Of a DNA stretch of 64,000 nt, positions 54,965 through 64,000 are shown in pieces. The stretch comes from Sparassis latifolia. Taxonomy: Eukaryota; Basidiomycota; Agaricomycetes; Polyporales; Sparassidaceae. The DNA lies in the NCBI GenBank assembly GCA_018466975.1, contig CM031553.1:868001-932000 (forward strand), written 5' to 3'. A program made the translations under genes and the position numbers. Numbering within the stretch: the stretch's first letter is position 1; each line of letters starts with the position of its first letter. The notes below the pieces were generated by a model. It worked only from the letters and a program-made list of their open reading frames with translations. It did not search any database and was not told the origin of the DNA.

Positions 54965-57900
54965 ATGGGTTCCCGGCGGCATTCTATATTTCAGCTGCTG
55001 GTCATCGGCCTTGTCTTCCATCTTGTATACATCGGCACCGTGTTTGACTGCTACTTCACGAGCCCGGTCGTTCATGGCATGCAAAGTTACAATGTTGAAC
55101 GCGCAGAGGCCAAACGTCTTGTCCTCATTGTGGGTGAGATTTGTATAACACCCGATCATGTGTGCGCTTCTCACAGTATCCTATAGCCGACGGTCTGCGT
55201 GCGGACCTTGCGCTCGCATTGAACGCGTTTCCCTCGGTACCAAATTCACCCGAAGTGGTTGCGCCTTACTTGCGCTCAATAATACAGGAGAAGGGGGCAT
55301 TTGGGATCTCGCACACTCATGTACCCACGGAAAGCCGTCCGGGACATGTCGCTCTCATCGGTACATACACGTTTTCTGTGCATCGTGGAAGGCACCTAAT
55401 TCCATGTCCATAGGCGGCATGTACGAAGATGTATCTGCAGTCACCAAAGTAACGAACGTCCTGTTTTATGTGCTGTCGGTTCTCACCGTGATTATTGCAG
55501 GGATGGAAGACCAATCCGGTAGCTCGCACTCAGTTTTCACTTTGGGCGATCACGCTGACCACGAAATACACAGGTCGACTTTGACTCGGTATTCAATCGC
55601 TCCAGTCATACCTATTCATTTGGCTCTCCGGACATCTTGCCGATGTTTTCTCGGGGCGCCACACCCGGAAAGGTAGAGACATGGTGTTATCATGAAGACG
55701 AAGAAGACTTCACGAAAGGTGCGGCATTTGCTGATCATGTAGAGGGCGGTAGGCTTACAGAACATTCGTGCAGATGCTACCGCTCTGGATGTCTGGGTAC
55801 TCGATCACTTGCGCACGCTCTTTCACAATGCTACCCAGAACTCGGCATTGAACACGCAACTTCGCAATGATCGGACTGTCTTTTTTCTTCATCTGCTCGG
55901 TCTAGATACTACGGGACATTCCTACCGGCCGCATTCCCGAGTTCGTGGCACAGTCACGGTTGAATGCGCCCGTTGTCTCACGCATCATTACAGGAATACA
56001 TGGTTAATATCCAGGTCGTGGATGAGATTGTGCGGCAGGCAGAAGAGTTATTCGCAGAGTTCTACAGAGATCAGGATACCGCTTTTGTCTTTACTGCGGA
56101 TCACGGTATGTCGAAAATCGGCAACCATGGAGACGGTGGTAAGATATCCCACATAATTATATCGCGCTATCGCTGACCCGAGTAAAACATATCAGATCCG
56201 GACAGCACTCGCACTCCGCTCATCGTATGGGGTAAGGGCGTCCGAGGGCCGCTGCCTGACAGTACCCCTTCCTCTCATGATGCCTACTCTGCGCCTTGGG
56301 GGCTCTCTCATCTCTTGCGTCGTGATGTCGAACAGGCAGATGTCGCGGCGCTTATGGCTGCTCTCATTGGCATCGACTGGCCTGTAAATTCTGTCGGCGT
56401 TCTACCTGATGTGGATGCATCACGTCCTGGGTACATGCACTCCAGGGACGGTGAAAAGACACAAGCATACGCATCACTCGTCAATGCGAAGGTATAGTCG
56501 CTGTTCTCTCTACGGTGGTGGTGCTGCATAACTTTCAGGTCATCTTGGAACACTATCGGGTCAAGCATGGTAGGCATTTACGAGATTGTATCACTAGTTG
56601 AGCTAATTATATTTGAATGAAGAGGAGAAGAAGGCGCATGCGTTGTTCTTTAAGCCTTATCCATACTTCGTGCACTCACATGGCGCGGAGGGCCGTCCAG
56701 GGATCGGTGCAGTCGCTGAGATAGAGGATCTAATGCACGCCGAGAAGTACACTCAAGTGCGAACCCTCTCTTCAGAGCTCATCAAGGCTACACTGGAGGG
56801 ACTGCGCTATCTCCAGACGTGAGTTCAGGCCCTTGGCAAATAAATGCTGCTAAGTTAACCTTGCAGTTACGACCGCACGCTAATCCGAGTCGTTGTCACT
56901 TTCGCGTACCTTGGCTGGATTGCCTTTGGCGCTGTCTCCATTTTTCCACCGGAAGATCAGGAAGCGAATACTGATCGAGCGGATTCACTGGTTTTGGACT
57001 TGACGGCTGCTCTCTTTCTGTTTGGCTCTTGGTTTTTGTTTGCCCTACAGCGTTCGCCATGGTCGTTTTACCTGTACATATGTTTCCCATGTTATTTCTG
57101 GTATCAGGTGCTTGGAGCTAGGACGCAGTTCCCGCGTGCTCTTTCGACAAGAAACGTGCTGAAGTCCTCAGTCATCAACCCTATTTTCAGCGGCGTTGTG
57201 GTTGTGGCGGCGTTGCAGGGTATGGTGGTATGTTATCCCTAGGGTTGTCCTTGATGAAATCTGACGAGGCTTCTAGATGGGGTATACTCACCGTTCAGTG
57301 TGGAGTGCAGGGTTCGCAGCGATAGGACTTATCTGGCCTTTAGCTTTCTGGCGAAGAGACATTCTTCGGGAAAACATTTTGCTATTCCTATCGTGGTCAG
57401 CTGCTTGCTTGACCACTGCTGTGTTCCCTCTTCTTGGAGTGGATAAACATGAGAATTTGGCTGCCATGTACGTCTCTACTGATTATTCTCCCCTTTGTTC
57501 CGATGGCTTCATCTTCGTGCAGAATGTCAGGTGGTCTATGCATGCTGGCAGCGGGCATTGTTGGGGGAATAATGATACCCATTCAGAAGATAGAAGATAG
57601 ACGTGCTTTCAGAAGCACCGTAATTTTCCAGGTATGGTGACCATTTGCACATTTATGCAGCATTCATGACACGGGTTCGTAGTGCCTCTTAATAATTGCG
57701 AGTATGATTATCACGACTAGCTCTGCCTCAAATCTCCGTGCAAAGTCAGGGTTGCCTCCTCTCAATCAGATTTCTGGATGGCTTATATTCCGTGAGTTCC
57801 CCAGCCATGATTTGGGAAATTGTTTGATTTGTGCTCCGAGCAGTGGTTGCATCAGTCTTCCCCTTCACCCGACTGGCCCAAACCTATCACAATCCTGTCG

Positions 57901-58806
57901 CAAAAATCCTGACGTTCTTCCTGGCTTTCTCTGTTTGTTTCGTGATCTTGTCAATCAGCGTAGAGGGACTGTTCTACTGCGCATTCTCCGCGACTTTGCT
58001 TCTATGGATAGAAGTGGAAGCAGCTGTCCGACAGTCGCACACTGATACCATTCCCCAAGATGCGGGTTCCTATCGTCCGCGGGCGGATGATCTGCGAATT
58101 GCTGTGTTCTTTTTGTTCTTTGTCCAGGTTGCTTTCTTTGGTACCGGCAAGTGAGTATACGGTGCTGTTTGTGTTCCAAAACATTGTCTGATTTTGACGT
58201 AAACAGTGTTGCTTCCATATCGTCAGTCTGCTCTTTGCTTCGAAACTCACCGCAATTCTCCCGCTGATGAGCTGTCCAGGTCATTCTACCTGGAACCTGT
58301 ATACCGTCTAGTTCCTGTATTCAATCCCTTCCTCATGGCTGTTCTTTTGGTAAGCATTGCGATGCCTCACATCATTCTCCTGCTCATCAGAAAACTTCCG
58401 ACAGATGTTCAAAATCGTAGTACCTTACATCATACTAGCGACCTCATTCCATCTACTCAACACGCGACTTCACTTGCCTCCATTCAGTCTGTTCCTTGTT
58501 GCATTGACCCTCACGGATGGTACGCTGCTATACTCGTCACGTCCAGCTACCGCTGAGACGCTTGCACAGTGATGACTATGACTTTCTTTTTCAACGTCAC
58601 GGACACCGGTATGAGCCATTATACTGTTCGGCATGGTTGTGCACCTGAATCAATGGTTGACAGGCTCGTGGTTGGAGATCGGACAGTCGATCAGCTTCTT
58701 CTGCATTAGCTCGCTGCTCTTGGTTTGGGCCGCCGGTACATGTGCTGTCGGGGAGCTGTTAATGGCGGATACTACTTTGCCAGTACCGAAGGAGAAGAAT
58801 AAATGA
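54965..58806 (+). CDS. MCD4: GPI ethanolamine phosphate transferase 1
   Basis: Twenty exons: 54965-55133, 55187-55360, 55414-55448, 55501-55518, 55574-55718, 55774-55940, 55994-56138, 56196-56491, 56539-56569, 56623-56818, 56867-57227, 57277-57467, 57523-57631, 57683-57791, 57844-58150, 58207-58221, 58280-58349, 58405-58519, 58570-58608, 58664-58806; all phases agree, 944 aa. It adds ethanolamine phosphate to the first mannose of GPI precursors in the ER (PIG-N in animals). An N-terminal signal anchor is followed by the lumenal alkaline-phosphatase-like domain: [42 protein letters not shown] and H-G-D-G. The second half is a run of hydrophobic segments ending in K-E-K-N-K, a lysine-rich ER-retention-like tail. 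Confidence 0.96.
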
Positions 58807-61800
58807 CATATTGGGCCGCAGCAGGTCATATCTCTGGGTTCTTTTGCATGGACGAGTTCAGGTTGAACCACTAATCCACCAGCCCAAATTGGCTGCAGGT
58901 GCCATTCGAGGACATTGTCATCCTGTTGCATCTGCTTCAAATACATGGTGTGCATGATCGATCTGTGCGCTGGCATTTTGGGCAACGCTTCCGTGTCGTA
59001 CTTCGGGATGTCCCGTTCACACGAACGCGGATCCAGATGTTCTGACTTCTCGGAGCCCTGTAGCAGTTTGGCAATCTGGTAGCTCCTCTGCATCCGTGGC
59101 ATCGGACTACCACACGCAGGTGAACATCCATCGAGGGGCGTGGTGACTGTCAATGCTGGGTGGTTCTCCTTCAATGCTGGGTGGTTCTCCTACATCGCAG
59201 CTGCAGAAACTCGCATATACTCAGTGAGGTCAGGCAAACCAGGAATTTCTGCCTGATGGGTCTAGACGTGTTGTGGGACATTTTTATCTGATGACACACA
59301 GGTTCTGCTGTTTATTACGGCATTTTTTTAATTTACGCTGATGAACATTGCAGCTACTCTTGACACCTAGGTGAGATCTTCCCTGACAGTGGGAGATTCT
59401 GCGTACACGTGACACGCGTCTTCATTGAACGGGCCGCGGGTTTCCTCTTCGGGCGATCCACCCTCGCTCCATCACCAGTAAGTATCAAAACTGTCATGAT
59501 GTCCCGCCTCCAGCGTCCTCAGCTTCGTCGAGCTCGGCTCGCGGTTCGATATACGCGCTGGTGTGCTGTGCGCTTTCGGTCGCTCCCTTGGTGGCTGATC
59601 TTAACTACACTACTCTCATATCACCTGGCAACGGACGCCCTATGATGACAACAAAGAGCGTAAAGGTATGCAGGCTCCTTCACATTGGAGTAGGCTAGCA
59701 AAGTCCCATGCTAGGTACCACGTGGCGTTCTGAGATTCATGCAGCTGAGAACTGAATCTGGACGAAGTGCTCGCAGTACGGCGCAGTACTATACGTCTTG
59801 GCACCGTTCAGCCGACGGGCGTCTGGCAGCGCTCTGGGCCGACGAGGTCCTCGAGAGACTGGACTGGTACTAGCAACGGTTGCGCTGTCGTCTTTGTTAT
59901 TCTGAGAATTTGTCATCGTCTCCCCGACCAGGGCTGACCTATGCCTCCCCGTCGGCGGTTCAAGTCCTCCTACATACATGCCGCACCCTGGCCGCGGCAC
60001 TTCGGCAAACGCTCGTGATGCGGCGCGGCTTGGCTAGTGATGATGAAGAAAATCTGTGTATTTATACTGCAAGCAGGCGATCAAATGCGCCAAGGAACAG
60101 TCTCTAACGTAGCGACTTGGCTAGAAACTTTGCTTGCAGCCAGTCTGCCGCAACGGACGACGATTTATCAACCGATTGCACAGCGGGGTTGTGCGTTCCG
60201 TCGCTCCATGCTGGACTCCGTGAACGTCTGTACTCCGGCTATCCTCTGGTGTCCGTCGAGACCGGCGTTAGTGCAGCGCCCTTGTGCCCGTGAAGGTAAT
60301 CTCCTCGAGACTCGCATATATCGCGTGGCAGGACTCTTCTCAAAATCCGTACTCGTGAGTTAGACCGCATGATCGAGATCCAAGGTCGGGCCAATGATGG
60401 ACCTCTGGAGGTCAGAGTCTCTCATTCGCTCGACTATCTTGCCGTGTTTTCACAATTATACGAAATGCACTAACCAGATCCGTTGGGTAGTCAGCACTGA
60501 GCGCCAATATGACGAATCTTCCAGTCGGTGAAGTGACCTATGGAAAGACCCCGACGTACGTACTTTACTTACGAGCCTTTCATGTTTTCCGTCCTCACTT
60601 CGCATTGCAGTTAACAGCTGTTCACTCACCCGGGACTTCGTGATAACGCTGACCATATCATTTTCGGCTCCCCACACTGGTTCCTTTATCCGACGCGTAT
60701 AGGCTTCTCTTTTCCACTCATTTCACTCGTTGGGCTTCCACAGATCGTTGCTCCAAGGGGTTAAGCCGGCCGTCGCGGCCGTTGGGAGATGCGCAGGCCA
60801 GTGCCCGAGTTGCGCCCTCACAATCCCGAACATTGCGGTGCAAGAGACGCGCCTCCTCCATCCGCTCTGCGCGGCGTACGGCGTCACAAGTAGCGCGCGA
60901 CGCCGCCGACGCCCGACGAGTCTCAGACGGCGGATATACTTCACACCCTCCGAGCATTCCTGTGAGCTCCTATTCGTGATATGAAATCGTGCTCGTGCAT
61001 GTGGACTCGGCCTGAGCGGACGCAGGTTTCGGCACTCCGGGCCCGCCAGAGCGCCTCCAGACGAACGCGCCTGGAAGTCGAGGGATGATGATTGGAGGGA
61101 AGTCCCGGAAGTGTTGTCTACTTCTTACGTCGTCTCGACCCTGATGGACATTGCAGCTTCTATTATCCCCAAGCGAGCTGTCGTCAAGACTGGAACTCAG
61201 ACATGCGTTTATAGGTGCGCCCCGATGGGATCTTATATTGTTCTGATTGATCTCCGCTCAGGCACTCGCATCTGGTCTTCTTGGAGATCGGATGAGTCGC
61301 ATATATGGGGAAAGGCTGAGAAAGGCTGTCGGTGAACAAATGCGACTGCGAGAGGAGGATCGAGGACGGCTCACGCTTCTCCGTTCGCGTGCAGATGGGG
61401 GTAGGACAGATCCTTGAGCTTACAGCTCACGTCTCCAGCACTCCGAGGCTGGATGCGTGCGCCATTGGAGGAGGTTCACCGGATCACACATCTCTGCGGG
61501 GTTGGTCAGCAGGGCAAGCTGTGCGGGGTGAGACGACGTCGCCGTCGAATGTCCAGCTGCCCCTGCGGATCGTGAGTACTGGTTGGTGGTCAGATCAACG
61601 GCGTACTAGACGCACGCGAGCTATTGGAATTGTGCTATAGCGTACCTAATAAACACTGGTGGCCAGAGGCGTGGCTATCTGTCTGTGTGCAGTCTACCGC
61701 CTGTCGCCTGGGGCTGTGGAATGATGCAGCCATCGTGATGGGCAGCACTGTGGTGGCAGAGCTTTTGACGGTGATATCCCGGCCACTCGGGCTTGGCACA

Positions 61801-62423
61801 ATGTGGGCTCAGAATATCTGTCCGTCGAGAGAAAATGTCAGCCGCGTCGGGCCCATGTGAGTCAAAAAAAAAGGAAAGCGACTGGAGGAAGCTGCGATCA
61901 ATGGATGGACAGAAGGCTGTGCCGAGATATAATATATTGTAGAGAGGATCACCATATGCGGAGGGTCGGGCGCTCGGCGCGCTTTCCGGCCGGCGGGGCG
62001 CCGAGCTCACGGGTCGGTTCAGCCATCGGACTCGGAGCGCCACCTCGTGCTCAGGTATTTTCGTCTTCTCCTCATCCTCTATATTATTCTTCACCATCTC
62101 CGACCAGCCCTGCTTTCTCCTCTTCCTCTTCTGGTCCCTCGCAACCACTGTCTCCCCCAGGATCGTCTCTTCGTTCGCCGTTATCCCGCTATCTTACTTG
62201 GAATTCTAGTAGTGCCCGCAGGGAGGTGCGTATATCATCTCCTCGTGCTCCGTGCGTTTCGTTGACCCTATTGTCTCCATCATCAGCATAACGTGAGCGC
62301 ATGCGCCGCGGGCCTCTTTCTGCGCCGCGTCACTGACGGCGTGCCCAGTTATAGGATAACGACCGTACTAGCGCAATACACTCGCTTGCATCACCTCAGA
62401 CCTTGAACATACACCTCGGTATA
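58807..62423. other. 3.6 kb gene-poor region upstream of STE12
   Basis: The largest gap in the window. No open segment shows family motifs. It has a 21-bp direct repeat (two copies at about 59151-59192) and a lone B-box-like GGTTCAAGTCC at 59957-59967. A CT-rich tract at 62055-62160, about 300 bp before the STE12 start, looks like a fungal core promoter or 5' UTR. Long upstream regions are usual for developmental regulators; a long 5' leader with introns or a non-coding RNA is possible but not shown. Confidence 0.45.
59151..59192. repeat. Short tandem direct repeat
   Basis: Two adjacent copies of a 21-bp unit containing TCAATGCTGGGTGGTTCTCC. The copies differ only at the junction base. Confidence 0.85.
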
Positions 62424-64000
62424 ATGGACACCCTCGTGTCTCAGCATCCCCTGCAGCATCCCTTGCAGAATCACACAATTCTCGAGTCCATGCCCTACTC
62501 ACAGTCCCCTGGTCCATCCGCCCAGTCATCGCCCAATCCATATCAGCAGCAGATGCAGTATTCCGCGCACGACGACCAAGGGCTGCGGCATCGCTACGAA
62601 CAGCATTTGCTGTTCGACGGTCCGCATCCAGGTTCGTCCCTGCAGATATCCACAGGAGCCGTGTCGCATGCGCACGAGCCAGAGGAGGAGACTGCGCACC
62701 CACTGCGATCAAAGCCGACCCTGCTGAATCACCAAGAGAGCCACACACTCACCGGCCACAGTGACCAGGAACCTGCCCACCCATCCATCGCTGACTCGAT
62801 CACCATGGGACAGCCAGGCCCGTTTGGCGGGCTTACGCGCCTGTTGACGCATCAAGAGCGCGAACTGCTCAATCATCTCGATCGGCTCAAGTTCTTCCTC
62901 GCCACCGCCCCGTCGCGGTGGAGTTCCGACGACGACGGTATGATGACTTCAGCTACGTCTGGGCTACCTGTTGGCCACCCCAACTCAGCGCATCCTGCGC
63001 TCAACCGTTTCCTCCTGCCCAATGCTGAATACGTGTCGTGCGTTCTATGGGGCGGTCTGTATCACATAACGGGCACCGATATTGTCCGAGCGCTCGTCTT
63101 TCGCTTTGAAGCATTTGGCAGGCCTGTCAGAAATATGAAGAAGTTTGAGGAGGGAGTATTCAGTGACCTGCGGAATCTGAAGCCAGGTGTTGATGCTTGT
63201 CTTGAGGAACCGAAAGTAGGTGTCTACACTTCTCGTTCAAGAAGCTGTCTCACGTCCATTATTTATCTCGCTGATCTTCTGCAGTCACCTTTCCTTGATT
63301 TACTGTTCAAGTATCAGTGTATCCGCACCCAGAAAAAGCAGAAAGTGTTCTATTGGTACGTTCCCTGAGGCTGTGTGCATGCACGATCTCACGGTGCCTT
63401 CCCCAGGTTTTCGGTACCTCATGATCGTCTCTTCCTGGACGCGCTCGAGCGCGATCTGAAGCGTGAGAAGATGGGGCTGGAATCTACAACCGTCGTCACA
63501 GGCGAGCCAGCATTGTCGTTCACGTACGACCCAAAGCGTTCTTTGTATGACCAGTTCAGCAAGGCACAGGGTGGCGTCGAGGGAGAGGGCGAACTTGAAG
63601 CCGCCGTGCGAAGAGCGGATGATTCGCACAGCGAGAGCGAACACTCTAATGACAGTCCCAGCGGATCGCAGAAGGCCATGTCCGATGTCGATACCTCTAC
63701 TGATGAGATGAATGCCGAAGAGGGCCCCTCTACGAAACGGAACAAAACTCTCCCTCCTGCGCTGCAGGGCCCGAACTCTGCATTTTTCTCGATGTTCTCG
63801 TTATTCGAGGGGTCTCCCACATACAAACAGCGCCGCAAGAAGATACACAAGGGCTCGCGGAAGAGCCCGAACGCGACTGAGGGCGTGGACGATGGTGCGG
63901 GCGTGCAGGAAATGCGTACGCCGGAACCACACATCGACCGCTTCGGACGAGATACCACGCGCATGAGCGCGGCGGAGATGTTCATGGCGCAGGCGCGCGG
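62424..64000 (+). CDS. STE12: STE12-type transcription factor, N-terminal part (runs off the window)
   Basis: Exons 62424-63215, 63285-63355 and 63407 to the window end, in frame, at least 485 aa. Residues 1-125 are Gln/His/Pro-rich. The STE12 DNA-binding domain (about 140-315) has L-L-T-H-Q-E-R-E-L-L-N-H-L-D-R-L-K-F-F, C-V-L-W-G-G-L-Y-H-I-T-G-T-D-I-V-R, F-G-R-P-V-R-N-M-K-K-F-E-E-G-V-F-S-D-L-R and I-R-T-Q-K-K-Q-K-V-F-Y-W. F-S-V-P-H-D-R-L-F-L-D-A-L-E-R-D-L follows. After it comes an acidic, Ser-rich linker. In basidiomycetes these factors act below the pheromone/filamentation MAP kinase and usually carry C-terminal C2H2 zinc fingers, which would lie beyond the window. The start is the first ATG in frame; upstream codons lack conservation. 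Confidence 0.95.

Noticed and set aside
58650..59174. 174-codon reverse frame overlapping the last MCD4 exon
   Set aside because: No motif, and the MCD4 exon on the other strand is secure.
59957..59967. GGTTCAAGTCC, a good match to the tRNA B box, with a protein-like frame around it
   Set aside because: No A box at the right distance, the T stem has a central mismatch and no acceptor stem can be formed.

Overview
The window is nuclear DNA of a filamentous basidiomycete, most likely an agaricomycete of the polypore/mushroom type. The evidence is very dense, short GT-AG introns (mostly 45-65 nt, up to 20 exons per gene), many 5-20 nt microexons, a compact gene layout with divergent promoters of 230-300 bp, and families typical of Agaricomycetes (a Ser/Ala-rich secreted protein, BTB proteins, a decayed F-box/LRR-like gene, a Ste12 factor). 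I see no rRNA, no convincing tRNA and nothing prokaryotic.

Layout. 1-16.6 kb: the 3' end of an ALO1-type lactone oxidase; a UBC7/UBE2G2 ubiquitin-conjugating enzyme; the second-largest RNA polymerase III subunit (RET1/RPC2), divergent from a UBE2G1-type E2; a divergent pair encoding separately the two halves of the Tm-1-type protein (UPF0261 and PEP-hydrolase-like TIM barrel); an unnamed Cys-motif protein; an SLC49/FLVCR-like MFS transporter. 17-22.6 kb: a large membrane-anchored amidohydrolase and a kelch protein. 23.1-27.9 kb: a full-length but frame-broken Ty1/copia retrotransposon with near-identical LTRs and a 5-bp target duplication. 30.4-41.8 kb: a secreted Ser/Ala-rich protein, tRNA pseudouridine synthase DEG1/PUS3 divergent from an otubain, the HMG protein NHP6 and a MATE transporter. 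42-52 kb: a secreted SurE-type phosphatase, a branched-chain aminotransferase, a decayed F-box/LRR-like gene, a BTB protein and a UBE2S-type E2. 52-64 kb: SRP9 divergent from a mitochondrial 2-oxodicarboxylate carrier, the GPI ethanolamine-phosphate transferase MCD4, a 3.6 kb gene-poor stretch and the start of a STE12-type regulator that runs off the end.

Most genes are unrelated housekeeping functions. Two themes stand out. One is ubiquitin biology: three E2 enzymes, a deubiquitinase and a BTB protein. The other is the divergent Tm-1-half pair, the best candidate for a little-studied functional unit.

Exon structures were solved by hand. For almost every gene the joined exons keep frame and restore conserved motifs. 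Three otherwise conserved genes (amidohydrolase, DEG1/PUS3, MATE) each carry one off-by-one frame break, mostly at short homopolymers, and the two LTRs differ only by indels. Residual sequencing indels should be considered before calling any of these genes a pseudogene.
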